Assembly: GCA_027002475.1 (NCBI GenBank)
Contig: JALWZS010000018.1
Span: forward strand, 1-56,634
Length of the DNA: 56,634 bases
Direction: 5' to 3'
From: a bacterium
GTDB lineage: Bacteria; Patescibacteriota; 4484-211; GCA-002791395
Both the position numbers and the translations under genes were made by a program. Positions 48,728 through 56,634 of the stretch are shown here, piece after piece. The notes under the pieces were generated by a model. It worked only from the letters and a program-made list of their open reading frames with translations, was not told where the DNA came from and did not search any database. Each line of letters starts with the position of its first letter. Position 1 is the first letter of the stretch.

Positions 48728-51082
48728 CTATCCAGGGAGTAATCTACTAAGCTTTTCGTATTCAGCTTGCTTGACAAGTAAGCGCGTGTCGTCAATAACA
48801 TCGGGTGAGACACTAATTGAGGTCGCTCCCCAGTCTACCAATTTGTGGATTAGTTCGGGATATTCACTTGGTGCTTGCCCACAAATTCCGCTCATAATTC
48901 CATGCTCTTGGCAGGTTTTAATTGTGTGTTCAATTGCCCAAAGCACTGCAGGGTTTCGTTCGTCAAAGATATGGGCAATTTTTCCATTGTCCCGGTCAAC
49001 ACCCAAAATTAATTGAGTTAAGTCGTTACTGCCAATTGAAACTCCATCGATTCCAACTCCAATAAACTCTTCAAGCATAATCACTGTCGATGGAACCTCA
49101 ACCATGATAAGAAGCTTAAATGTCCCTGATTGGTAAAGACCAACCGATGCTAAAATCTTTTTAACCGCCTTTAGTTCATCAGGAGTCCTTACAAATGGAA
49201 GCAATAGCCAAAGGTTCTGGTGGTATCGCCGAACTCTTTTTATGGCTTCTAGCTCCATTAGGAATACTTCTGGATCTGCGATGTATCTTGACACTCCCCT
49301 AAATCCAATCATTGGGTTTTCCTCATCTTTTTCGTATTTTTCTCCACCCTTTAGCCCTTTGTACTCATTTGTTCTAAAGTCTGTTGCTCGGTAAATGACT
49401 GGTCGTGGATCAAACGCCTTAGCAAACTTCATAATTCCCTCGTATAGCTCGTTAACGAAGTGCTCACGCTTACCTGTTTCAAGCATATATCGTGGATGCT
49501 CACCAATATTTGCAATCATAAATTCAGCGCGAAGTAAGCCAACTCCATCTACATCTCTTTTTGCCATCTCTTCTGCCAACTGCGGTTCACCTAAGTTGCA
49601 GTAAACTTTGGTTGCTGTCTTTTCTGGTAGTTTTATGTTCGATGTTGCTGTTAAATTCTGTGGCATTGCTGCTATTTTGTGCTCCTCTGGAATATCTACT
49701 TCACCCTTGTAAACTTTTCCGTGTTTACCATCGACTGTGACGATCTCGCCTGTTTTTAGTGTTTTCGTAGCTATTTCTGTTCCAACAACTGCAGGAATGC
49801 CAAGTTCACGGCTAACTATTGCCGCATGCGATGTGCGTCCGCCAAGATTTGTAACAACCGCCACGGCTCGCCTCATTGCAGGAACATAATCAGGTGTTGT
49901 CATGTCTGTAACAAGTACGTCACCATCTTTGACCTTGTTGATCTCTTTAGGGCTCTTAATGATTTTTACAGGTCCAGTTGCATGACCAGGACTTGCGCCT
50001 AGACCTTCAATTAATGCATCTGGAAGTGGTTTAGCGGGTGCTTCTTCAACTATTTGATTAGCATCGGTAGGACTTTCGGGCGAGTCAATAGTTGTGATTG
50101 GGCGAGCTTGAACTATGTAAACGTTGCCTCTTTCAATTGCCCATTCAATATCTTGCGGATGTTTGTAATGCAGTTCTAGATTTTTACCAATTTCTGCAAG
50201 TTGAACTATTTGTTCATCTGTAACCTTTTGTTCTTTTTGGTATGCTTCTGGGACCTTTACCCAAAATAGCTCGCTTCCTTCTCTAAAAGGCTCCGCATTC
50301 TTTGGAGCTTTATCAGACCTTGCTAACATTCTTAGCTGCTTAACAATGTGCTTGCTTATGATTGTTAGACTTCTTTTGTCGACTTGGTATTGGTCTGGTG
50401 TGATTGAGCCGCTAACAACGGCGTCGCCGAACCCAAATGCTCCTTCTATTGAGATTGTGTTGTAATCATTGCTAATTGGATCAACTGTAAACATCACTCC
50501 TGACGCCTCACTGTGAACCATTAGTTGAACTGGGATTGCTATACCAACCTTGAAGTGGTCAAATCCTTGCTGAACTCGGTAAAAAATTGCTCTGTCTTCA
50601 AAGAGTGATGCCCATGCCGCTTGTATTGTTTTAATGACATTCTTTTTCCCTTTAATGTTCATGTAGCTTTCCTGTTGGCCGGCAAAGCTAGCATTAGGCA
50701 GGTCTTCTGCAGTTGCGGATGAACGAATTGCGACAAGTGCGTCCTTGCCACCAGAGAGTTTTTGATATGCAGAGACGATTTCGTTTTCCATCTCTTTGGA
50801 AAGTTTTGAGCTCATTATTAGTTTGCGCGCGAGTTCACCGCGTTTTTGGAGCTCTTTGGAATCGTTAACGTCAAGTCCTGCAAGAAGTTTTTCGAGTTTC
50901 TTTTTAATGCCTGTGGTTTCTACAAATTCAAAATAAGTTTGGGCGGTAACTACAAAACCATTAGGAACTGGAAAACCTGCTTGAACCATTTCGCCCAAGT
51001 TGGCACCTTTGCCGCCAGCGATTGCGACATCATCCTTGCCAATCTCTTCAAACCATTTTATGTACTTTGCTTTCTTTGGCAT
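48728..51082 (-). CDS. ppsA: Phosphoenolpyruvate synthase
   Basis: The protein has 784 residues. The N-terminal ATP/pyruvate-binding domain starts with the GGKGANLGEM motif, the swivelling His domain has GGRTSHAAIVSRELG (phospho-His) at about residue 415, and the C-terminal PEP-binding barrel has GSNDLTQL and a catalytic Cys in SGICGQAPSEYP. It converts pyruvate and ATP to PEP and AMP; in organisms with reduced pathways it may run toward pyruvate. A pyruvate-phosphate dikinase function is less likely given the length. It starts from an ATG with no SD. Confidence 0.95.
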   Translation of the reverse strand: MPKKAKYIKWFEEIGKDDVAIAGGKGANLGEMVQAGFPVPNGFVVTAQTYFEFVETTGIKKKLEKLLAGLDVNDSKELQKRGELARKLIMSSKLSKEMENEIVSAYQKLSGGKDALVAIRSSATAEDLPNASFAGQQESYMNIKGKKNVIKTIQAAWASLFEDRAIFYRVQQGFDHFKVGIAIPVQLMVHSEASGVMFTVDPISNDYNTISIEGAFGFGDAVVSGSITPDQYQVDKRSLTIISKHIVKQLRMLARSDKAPKNAEPFREGSELFWVKVPEAYQKEQKVTDEQIVQLAEIGKNLELHYKHPQDIEWAIERGNVYIVQARPITTIDSPESPTDANQIVEEAPAKPLPDALIEGLGASPGHATGPVKIIKSPKEINKVKDGDVLVTDMTTPDYVPAMRRAVAVVTNLGGRTSHAAIVSRELGIPAVVGTEIATKTLKTGEIVTVDGKHGKVYKGEVDIPEEHKIAAMPQNLTATSNIKLPEKTATKVYCNLGEPQLAEEMAKRDVDGVGLLRAEFMIANIGEHPRYMLETGKREHFVNELYEGIMKFAKAFDPRPVIYRATDFRTNEYKGLKGGEKYEKDEENPMIGFRGVSRYIADPEVFLMELEAIKRVRRYHQNLWLLLPFVRTPDELKAVKKILASVGLYQSGTFKLLIMVEVPSTVIMLEEFIGVGIDGVSIGSNDLTQLILGVDRDNGKIAHIFDERNPAVLWAIEHTIKTCQEHGIMSGICGQAPSEYPELIHKLVDWGATSISVSPDVIDDTRLLVKQAEYEKLSRLLPG

Positions 51083-51129
51083 TGGGCAGATTAACTAACA
51101 TAAAAAGATTAGCACGTTTACCAGGAAGT

Positions 51130-51570
51130 TGTAAAGGGTTAGAGAGTTGAAGAGTTGTAGGGTTGTAGAGTTAGGGAGTTACGAGTTGGACGCCCCGCCA
51201 TCGGCACGGCTTACAGAAGAAGCTTTGCTTCTCCCGTAAGTACGCATGGCGTACGTCCAACTCGAGCGTAGCGTGGCGATCTACTGTTAGCAGATAGCTT
51301 CAGTCGTTTCACTCCTTCTCAATGACATTAAAGGTCACATTGCTGTAGTTGCTTTGCTCTTGAACCCTCAAACGCGCCAACTCTTTAACTCTACAACACT
51401 TTAACCCGTTGACTCTCTAACTAATCCCAGAACTCCTGATAAACACTTTCGTCCACTAGAGTACGAAAGTATCAACCAACGTTCAAAACGCGCTGAAACT
51501 CTCTAACCCTATAACTCTTCAACTCGTAACTCTCTAACTCTACAACCCTGTAATTCTATAACTCCTCCTC
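51130..51570. repeat. Compound inverted repeat: B array, A element, reversed B array
   Basis: From 51133, GAGAGTTGAAGAGTTGTAGG units run into a family A element (51180-51335: GCTTCTCCCGTAAGTACG ... GTGGCGATCT ... CTCAATGACATT). From about 51365 follows a reversed B array (CTCTTTAACTCTACAAC, CTCTAACTCTACAACC). The reversed part holds the B core, GATAAACACTTTCGTCC, then ACTAGAGTACGAAAGTATC, at about 51450-51500. It fills the 489-base gap between ppsA and ruvA and holds no gene. Confidence 0.8.
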
Positions 51571-51571
51571 C

Positions 51572-52144
51572 CTATATCGCTTTTAGTATCTCTTTAATCT
51601 TTTGCTCGGTGGTTAGTTCGGGGTTGATATTACTTAGTTTTGGTTCAATTTCTTTTCTTTTATACCCAAGTTTCATAAGTGCACTGATTACATCATCGGC
51701 ATCTTTGTGTTTTGCTTGTAGTTTGGCTGGGTTAATACTTTTGTCGCTTGTAAATTTAGTTTTTAACTCGATAATAATTCTGCTTGCATTTTTTCTGCCA
51801 ATCCCAGATACAGATGTGAATAGCTCGACAGAGTCGTTTATAACTGCCTGTTTTATTTGCTCAGGTGTTGCAATATCAAGAACCCCTAATGCACTTTTGG
51901 GGCCAATGCCAGAAACCGAATTTAAGAGTTTAAAGATGGTGCGCTCGTCGATTGATTTAAATCCAAATAGTCTTAAATCGCGCTCTCCTACTACCATTTC
52001 TAACCAAAGACTAATTGTGTCATTTAGTTTAATTGAGGATAGAAGTCCTTGAGTTGCATAAATCTCGTAGCCGATATTATTGGTTGCGACAATAAGAGTG
52101 CTTTCGGAGACATTAATCACTTGCCCCTTAATAAAAGAAATCAT
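51572..52144 (-). CDS. ruvA: Holliday junction helicase subunit RuvA
   Basis: The protein has 190 residues with the N-terminal OB fold (MISFIKGQVINVSESTLIVATN), two helix-hairpin-helix motifs (LLNSVSGIGPKSALGVL and LFTSVSGIGRKNASRII) and the small C-terminal domain III that contacts RuvB. RuvA holds the four-way junction open for RuvB-driven branch migration. The start is fixed by TATAAT six bases upstream. ruvC lies upstream and ruvB 2 kb further, all on the minus strand but not in one tight operon. Confidence 0.95.
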   Translation of the reverse strand: MISFIKGQVINVSESTLIVATNNIGYEIYATQGLLSSIKLNDTISLWLEMVVGERDLRLFGFKSIDERTIFKLLNSVSGIGPKSALGVLDIATPEQIKQAVINDSVELFTSVSGIGRKNASRIIIELKTKFTSDKSINPAKLQAKHKDADDVISALMKLGYKRKEIEPKLSNINPELTTEQKIKEILKAI

Positions 52145-52150
52145 GGAACT

Positions 52151-52179
52151 ATTATATTGAGGTTACTAGTAAATTACAA
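52151..52179 (-). promoter_or_regulatory. ruvA promoter: TTGTAA, 17 bases, TATAAT, 6 bases, ATG
   Basis: On the minus strand, -35 TTGTAA (52174-52179) is 17 bases from -10 TATAAT (52151-52156), which is six bases from the ATG. It is the best complete promoter of the leaderless series. Its -35 box lies at the edge of the family C repeat. Confidence 0.7.
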
Positions 52180-52184
52180 AGGCA

Positions 52185-52457
52185 CGTAGACAAGCGCAAA
52201 TACCGAAATCCAACATTGTAAACAGACTCTAAACTACAAACACCACAAATCCTAAACACGACAAACAAATCACAAATTTCAAACATAACAAACGTTTAAG
52301 TTTTTGGTTTGTAGTTGGGCCTTCCCTTATTACTTAATACCTGAAGTCTGTTTGGGACATTTGTTATTTGTAACTTGGAATTTGTTTGATCTGTTTGGAA
52401 CTTGGGGTTTGTGATTTGTTTGTAGTTTGCTATTTGTAACGTTTGGGATTTGATACT
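52185..52457. repeat. Family C long imperfect inverted repeat
   Basis: The left half is made of ACAAACACCACAAATC-like units, the right half of TTTGTTATTTGTAACTTGG-like units, with a core near 52298-52350 (GTTTAAGTTTTTGG ... CCTTCCCTTATTACTTAATACC). Similar copies lie upstream of ruvB and trmD. No gene is present. Confidence 0.75.
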
Positions 52458-52961
52458 TTATCCTTTCAGCTTGCTATTCGTTACCGCTTTTGTTATGGCG
52501 ATTGCCAAAGCGTCTGCTGCGTCGTCTGGTTTAGGGATAGATTTTAGTTTGAGCATATTAGTTACCATTATTTGAATTTGCTTTTTTGTGGCGTTGCCGT
52601 ATCCGGTTAGTGCAACTTTTATCTCTGCAGGCTTAAATTCTGCGGGCGTTAAGCCTTTTTGTGCTAGTAGTAACATTGCCACTCCTCTAGCTTGCCCTAC
52701 AGTCATTGCTGTTTTTGCATTTTTACCAAAAAAGAGCTCTTCAATTGCTACTTCACTTGGTTTATATTCATCAATTATGCCCTCGAGCTCTTTATAAATT
52801 TGCATAAGGCGGGTTGGAATTTTTTCTTTGGCAGAAGTTCTCACCGAACCATAGTCCAGCATTGTGATTTTTGATTTTTCTACTTGGATTATCCCCCACC
52901 CCATATCAGCAATACCGGGATCGATTCCAAGAATTATGCGCGTTTGAGTGGTTTTTATCAT
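52458..52961 (-). CDS. ruvC: Holliday junction endonuclease RuvC
   Basis: The protein has 167 residues, a normal length. The acidic catalytic residues are present: Asp in ILGIDPGIADMGWG, Glu in VAIEELFFGKN and the late Asp pair in PKPDDAADALAIA. RuvC cleaves Holliday junctions after RuvAB migration. A TATAAT on the minus strand lies 17 bases before the ATG. Divergent from the HD hydrolase gene, with a 26-base gap containing both -10 boxes. Confidence 0.95.
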   Translation of the reverse strand: MIKTTQTRIILGIDPGIADMGWGIIQVEKSKITMLDYGSVRTSAKEKIPTRLMQIYKELEGIIDEYKPSEVAIEELFFGKNAKTAMTVGQARGVAMLLLAQKGLTPAEFKPAEIKVALTGYGNATKKQIQIMVTNMLKLKSIPKPDDAADALAIAITKAVTNSKLKG

Positions 52962-52987
52962 GCTTTTTAACTGATATGATTATAGCA

Positions 52988-53719
52988 GTGGTTAAGAAAA
53001 CATCTATAGAGTACAGTGGCAAAACTGTTGAAGTTAAGGCTCCTTCCGACTACTTAAAAGACTATTTTCAAAAAGCCGCTCAAGTTAAGCGCTACGAAGA
53101 TCCGCGCTATCCTGCAGGTTTTATTGAAGATGATTTGTTAAGTCATATACAAAGGGTTATTAACATGGTAGATCAACTCGATTTAGATGGCACGCAAAAC
53201 GAAGAAATCAAGAGAATGGCATGGGTTCACGATTTGCCAGAGGTTGTGCTTGGTGATTTACCAAACGTTGCCCGAGATGAGGGACTTCTTGAAGAGCACG
53301 ATGAAGCTACTGTTGCAAGAGAAATGCTAAATGACTCAGATTTAGATTTATATGAACAGGTCGAGACTGCGTCGGATTATCTTAAAGGTAAATCTAACGA
53401 GATCCCAACTGGGAATGCATTAATACTTAAAGTTCTTGATTCAATTGATGGGAACTTATTTTTTCATCGGCATGTATATGACTGGATTAAGGCGGGAAGG
53501 ACTTTTGACGAGGATATGAATTCAGCACTTACTTATACATTTAAGCAATTCCAGAATTATAAGGATAGGCTTTCTGCAATAGATGCTAATGAAGTTCCTG
53601 AAGTGTTGTTGGCGATTGATTTATTGGATTTTGAAATCGAGTACATAAGAGGCTTGTGGGACAGCGATGAAGACTTAATCCCTGAGTCTATCGCTTTTTA
53701 TTTAAGCTCTGATTTATAA
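52988..53719 (+). CDS. HD-domain hydrolase
   Basis: The protein has about 243 residues with an HD-type metal site: His in DLLSHIQRVINM, the HD pair in MAWVHDLPEVVLGD and a late Asp in KVLDSIDGNL. It resembles the YfbR/HDDC2-like group of nucleotidases, but the substrate is uncertain. I place the start at GTG 52988 because TATGAT ends seven bases upstream; an ATG at 52976 lies inside that box and would not be on the transcript. It is divergent from ruvC. Confidence 0.8.
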   Translation: MVKKTSIEYSGKTVEVKAPSDYLKDYFQKAAQVKRYEDPRYPAGFIEDDLLSHIQRVINMVDQLDLDGTQNEEIKRMAWVHDLPEVVLGDLPNVARDEGLLEEHDEATVAREMLNDSDLDLYEQVETASDYLKGKSNEIPTGNALILKVLDSIDGNLFFHRHVYDWIKAGRTFDEDMNSALTYTFKQFQNYKDRLSAIDANEVPEVLLAIDLLDFEIEYIRGLWDSDEDLIPESIAFYLSSDL

Positions 53720-53822
53720 ACCTGAAAGATGCTGTGTAATCTATCTTGATACCTAATATCTTAGGCTTGACATATGATGTTATTTTATTGTAACAAGTAC
53801 CAATGAGGGGTGGTGATTTTTA

Positions 53823-54017
53823 ATGGTAAAAAAATATTTACTAGATTCACTAGATGATGTCTTGGATGATGGCGGCAGTGATGTTGCAGAAGAGTTGGAT
53901 GAACTGGAAGAAGAACTAGATGATTTAATTGGTGACGATGATTGGGATGATGATGAAGACGATGAGTTAGAACTAGTCTTTGATCCCGATTTAATTGGTG
54001 ATGATTTTGAAGAGTAA
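53823..54017 (+). CDS. Very acidic small protein (64 aa)
   Basis: After MVKKYLLDSLDDVL the sequence is nearly all Asp, Glu and Leu (EELDELEEELDDLIGDDDW, then DPDLIGDDFEE). GAGGGGTGG lies about nine bases before the ATG as a possible SD. A role as a nucleic-acid mimic or polymerase-associated acidic protein (compare the acidic tail of RNA polymerase delta) is conceivable but not supported by a motif. Ser-rich and His-rich frames on the opposite strand are shadows of this gene. Confidence 0.6.
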   Translation: MVKKYLLDSLDDVLDDGGSDVAEELDELEEELDDLIGDDDWDDDEDDELELVFDPDLIGDDFEE

Positions 54018-54064
54018 TACCTATTGGGCGGCTTGGTGCTTGTCGCGCTTTCGGCGAGCACCGG

Positions 54065-54330
54065 TCGCGATGCAAGCTTCAAACCTTTCAAGTTACAAAC
54101 TCCGAACATGACAAACGTTGTAAACAAATTACAAATCACAAATTTCAAACACTACAAACAAAGTACAAGCAACAAGCTCTAAACAAAACAAACTTTTTTG
54201 AATCTTTACCTTACGATTAAACATCTCTTTACCGATAAAACCTGTTTGTAATGTTTGATTATTTGTAATTTGAAGTTAGTTTGTGTTGTTTGGTGATTGT
54301 TGCGTTTGTGAATTAGTACTTGTAATTTAT
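54065..54330. repeat. Family C long imperfect inverted repeat
   Basis: The left arm has AACAAATTACAAATCACAAA-like units, the right arm TTTGTAATGTTTGATTATTTG-like units. The core at about 54190-54242 reads ACTTTTTTGAATCTTTACC then TTACGATTAAACATC. It fills the gap between the acidic gene and ruvB; no gene is seen. Confidence 0.75.
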
Positions 54331-54362
54331 AAACGTTTGATAGGTTTATTATTTGAGGTCTA

Positions 54363-55358
54363 TCAGTTTGATTTTGTGACCTTATTTACTCCTTCTTCTG
54401 TTGCTACGCGACCTCTTGGGGTCTTCTTAATAAGACCTTTTTGTAGTAGGAATGGCTCAATTACGTCTTCAATGCTTCCTTTATCTTCTGAAATTGTTGC
54501 AGCAATAGTTTCAATTCCAACAGGTCCACCTCCGAATTTGTTTACGAGTACATGAAGGTATTGGTAATCTAGTTTTGACAGACCGTCTACGTCAATTCCT
54601 AGAAGATTACATGTTTTTGCAATAATTTCTGGCGTTATCTCTCCGTTGTTGTGTACATCGGCGTAATCTCGTACTCGTTTTAGTATGCGGTTGGCGATTC
54701 TTGGGGTTCCTCTGGAGCGTGACGCAATGATTATTGCAGACTCAGGGTCTAGATCTGTGTTTAGTAACTTAGCAGATTGCATAACAATTCGGCTAAGCTC
54801 TTCATCTGAGTAGTATTCAAGTCTAAGAATTGTGCCAAATCTATCCCTAATAGGTGCACTCATCAGCCCTATTCGAGTGGTTGCTCCAATTACTGTGAAC
54901 TTGGGTAACTCAAGCCGCAAAGTCCTTGCAGATGGACCTTGCCCTACTACGATGTCTAAAACATGATCTTCCATTGCGGGATATAAGGTTTCTTCAACTA
55001 CTTTGTGAAGTCTGTGAATTTCGTCAATAAACAAAATATCGCCATCATTTAGGTTAGTCAGAATTGATGCTAAGTCCCCTGCCCGCTCGATTGCCGGTCC
55101 TGATGTGATTCTAACGTCAACTTCCATCTCGTTGCCAATAATTCGGGCAAGTGTGGTTTTGCCAAGTCCCGGCGGACCGTATAAAAGTATGTGGTCGATA
55201 ACGTCGCTTCTTTTTTGTGATGCGCGAATTAAAATGTCGATATTTTTTTTGACATCTTCTTGCCCATGATAGTGGGCTAACCTTTGCGGGCGGAGGGAAC
55301 TATCTAGTAGTGGATCTTCTGTAGGGTCGGATTCAGGTTTTATTATGTCATCATCCAT
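54363..55358 (-). CDS. ruvB: Holliday junction branch migration ATPase RuvB
   Basis: The protein has 331 residues. The AAA+ core has Walker A GPPGLGKTTLA, Walker B ILFIDEIHRL, sensor 1 VIGATTR and sensor 2 in RSRGTPRIANR, followed by a winged-helix DNA-binding domain (QYLHVLVNKFGGGPVGIETIA). RuvB drives branch migration with RuvA. ATG at 55358 is chosen from the TATAAT six bases upstream; an alternative start six codons earlier lies across that box. Confidence 0.96.
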   Translation of the reverse strand: MDDDIIKPESDPTEDPLLDSSLRPQRLAHYHGQEDVKKNIDILIRASQKRSDVIDHILLYGPPGLGKTTLARIIGNEMEVDVRITSGPAIERAGDLASILTNLNDGDILFIDEIHRLHKVVEETLYPAMEDHVLDIVVGQGPSARTLRLELPKFTVIGATTRIGLMSAPIRDRFGTILRLEYYSDEELSRIVMQSAKLLNTDLDPESAIIIASRSRGTPRIANRILKRVRDYADVHNNGEITPEIIAKTCNLLGIDVDGLSKLDYQYLHVLVNKFGGGPVGIETIAATISEDKGSIEDVIEPFLLQKGLIKKTPRGRVATEEGVNKVTKSN

Positions 55359-55364
55359 AGAACG

Positions 55365-55370
55365 ATTATA
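55365..55370 (-). promoter_or_regulatory. -10 box TATAAT, six bases from ATG
   Basis: A perfect TATAAT on the minus strand, six bases from the ruvB ATG at 55358; no SD is present. Confidence 0.65.
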
Positions 55371-55384
55371 GTACAAGAAAGTTT

Positions 55385-55625
55385 TATAAACGACTGAAAG
55401 CCGTTTTCAAGCTACAAATCACAAGCACGAAACAATCTAAACAAGTTACAAACAAAACAAGCAACAAATTACAAACAAAGTAAACTCTTGGATTTCTTTG
55501 GCTTACCGTTGAACGTTTATTTGTGGCTTGATATTTGGGGGTTGTTTGTAATGTTTGACTATTGTGGTTTGAGATTTGTTTGTACCGTTTGGAGTTTGTA
55601 ACGTTTGTACTGTTTGTGCTTTGAG
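55385..55625. repeat. Family C long imperfect inverted repeat
   Basis: The left arm has ACAAGTTACAAACAAAACAAG-like units, the right arm TTGTTTGTAATGTTTGAC-like units, and the core at about 55485-55530 reads AACTCTTGGATTTCTTTGG then CTTACCGTTGAACG. It separates the divergent ruvB and trmD genes. Confidence 0.75.
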
Positions 55626-55647
55626 TCCTACGGCTTCATTTTTGTGT

Positions 55648-55653
55648 TATAAT
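55648..55653 (+). promoter_or_regulatory. trmD -10 box TATAAT, nine bases from ATG
   Basis: A perfect TATAAT ends nine bases before the ATG at 55663, giving at most a few bases of leader. It argues against a longer frame that starts at 55576 within the repeat. Confidence 0.6.
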
Positions 55654-55662
55654 CCACTGTGT

Positions 55663-56439
55663 ATGGCAGATAAAGCAAAGACGAAAGAGACCGCCAAGCC
55701 TGCTGCGGAAGTGAAAAAAACGTTTAGTATTCTTACTCTTTTCCCGAAAATGTTTAAAGGACCTTTTAGTGAGTCCATACTAAAAAAAGCACAAAACGAC
55801 GGGATTATTGAGATTAACATTTACAATATCCGAGATTGGGCTAAAGACAAAAATGCAGTAACGGACGACGAGCCCTATGGCGGCGGTGTCGGAATGGTCC
55901 TAAAGCCTGAACCAATTTTCGCAGCGGTAAAGGATATTAAGGAAGAGTACGCAAAGACGCATACGGATAAAGATATAACTCACACAATTCTCCTTACGCC
56001 AAAGGGGCGCAAATATAATTACAGGATTACTAAAAAACTTTCAGAGTTAAGCCACATAATCTTAATTTGTGGGCACTATGAAGGTGTTGATCACCGAGTA
56101 TTTGAGCACTTGGTTGATGAGCGTCTTTCTATTGGTGATTACATACTAACTGGTGGAGAGATTGCTGCTATGGTTGTTGTAGATAGTGTCAGTAGGTATG
56201 TTGATGGAGTTTTAGGTAATGCAAAATCAAAAGAGGAAGAGTCGTTCATGGTTGGACAAAAGGGAATTCTAAAGGCTCCTGTTTATACTCGTCCCGAAGA
56301 GTTTGAAGGACTAAGAGTTCCTGAAGTTTTGCTTTCTGGTAACCACCGTGAAATCGAACGCTGGAGAGAGCAAGCGGCAGAAGAATTAACCAAAGAATAC
56401 CGCCCAGATCTACTTGAAAAGAAGAGTGGGTATATTTAG
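55663..56439 (+). CDS. trmD: tRNA (guanine-N1-)-methyltransferase TrmD
   Basis: The protein has 258 residues. TrmD makes m1G37 in tRNAs and prevents frameshifting. The trefoil-knot (SPOUT) signatures are present: DDEPYGGGVGMVLKPEP, LICGHYEGVDHRV and SIGDYILTGGEIAAM, then the C-terminal helical domain ending ERWREQAAEEL. An extra 18-residue Lys/Ala/Thr-rich N-terminal tail precedes the usual start (FSILTLFPKMF). ATG at 55663 is supported by TATAAT nine bases upstream. Confidence 0.95.
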   Translation: MADKAKTKETAKPAAEVKKTFSILTLFPKMFKGPFSESILKKAQNDGIIEINIYNIRDWAKDKNAVTDDEPYGGGVGMVLKPEPIFAAVKDIKEEYAKTHTDKDITHTILLTPKGRKYNYRITKKLSELSHIILICGHYEGVDHRVFEHLVDERLSIGDYILTGGEIAAMVVVDSVSRYVDGVLGNAKSKEEESFMVGQKGILKAPVYTRPEEFEGLRVPEVLLSGNHREIERWREQAAEELTKEYRPDLLEKKSGYI

Positions 56440-56499
56440 GGTTACCTAGTTACATAGTTGCTAGTTGGCTGGTTACTAGTTGTTAGTTAGGTAAAAGGA

Positions 56500-56634
56500 G
56501 TACGCATCCGATGATATCTAAATCAAATAACAAATTACAAAGTTTAAATCACAAACAAACTACAAAATACAAACATAAAAAATCAAGCGATTTTGATTTG
56601 GTAAAGAGAACACTTTATTTTGCACGTTTTATAA
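56500..56634. repeat. Family C repeat at the window end (partial)
   Basis: Units such as AAATAACAAATTACAAAG and AATCACAAACAAACTAC start a further family C copy; AAAAAATCAAGCGATTTTGATTTGG at its end contains a short palindrome. The copy is cut off by the window edge. Confidence 0.65.

Noticed and set aside
53780-54148. Ser-rich and His-rich minus-strand frames
   Set aside because: Antisense shadows of GAT/GAA-rich codons of the acidic gene and of the adjacent repeat.
1-56634. rRNA and tRNA genes
   Set aside because: I looked for tRNA-like cloverleaves and conserved rRNA segments and saw none; a tRNAscan or Infernal run would be decisive.

Overview
The window looks like a chromosome segment of a Patescibacteria/CPR-type bacterium; a Microgenomates-like lineage is my best guess, not a proof. 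The reasons are an AT-rich backbone with giant surface proteins, single housekeeping genes separated by dispersed repeats, a four-helix-bundle (S23-type) protein, a CPR-style VirB4/VirB6/two-TM secretion locus, and core genes that mostly lack Shine-Dalgarno (SD) sites. TGA is an ordinary stop here (for example at the end of the HtrA gene and in several ATGA overlaps), so this is not a recoded Gracilibacteria/SR1 genome.

Layout. 1-12.7 kb (+): three consecutive surface genes (a 5'-truncated cohesin/Ig-like anchored protein, a tail-fibre-like protein, and a 2703-residue repeat protein). 12.8-22.7 kb: envelope genes (LytR_C protein, SurA_N-like protein, holin-4-like membrane protein, secreted transglutaminase), then uvrA, a small P-loop kinase and uvrB. 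22.8-28.1 kb: a small orphan gene, a broken zinc-ribbon gene and a glycan cluster (three glycosyltransferases, a methyltransferase, an APH-fold kinase). 28.15-43.3 kb (all minus strand): a visibly G+C-richer island with strong SD sites. It encodes a two-TM pilin-like protein, a VirB6-like protein, a VirB3/PrgI-like protein, a VirB4/HerA-type ATPase, a three-domain wall-remodelling protein (lytic transglycosylase + M23-like + VanW), a Rho-family ATPase, a beta-propeller protein, a PH-like membrane protein and several small proteins. 43.7-56.4 kb: HtrA protease, S23-like protein, enolase, histidine kinase and response regulator, PEP synthase, ruvA, ruvC, an HD hydrolase, a very acidic small protein, ruvB and trmD.

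How it fits together. The island reads as a compact type IV secretion or conjugation-like machine with its own Rho-like hexameric ATPase; I see no relaxase, integrase or flanking tRNA. Its genes share a 5' leader box (CACTC, short spacer, GGAG), and many carry a hairpin at or just after the stop codon. Core genes instead show TATAAT exactly six bases before the start codon, which suggests leaderless mRNAs. Three dispersed repeat families (A: TCATTGCGAG palindromes; B: GAGAGTTGTAGGG-like tandem arrays with a conserved core; C: ACAAATTACAAA / TTTGTAATTTGT arms) fill most core intergenic gaps, and all three also occur in frame inside uvrB. The most unusual points are the repeat-loaded UvrB, the island-encoded Rho-like ATPase, and the two different start-site grammars.
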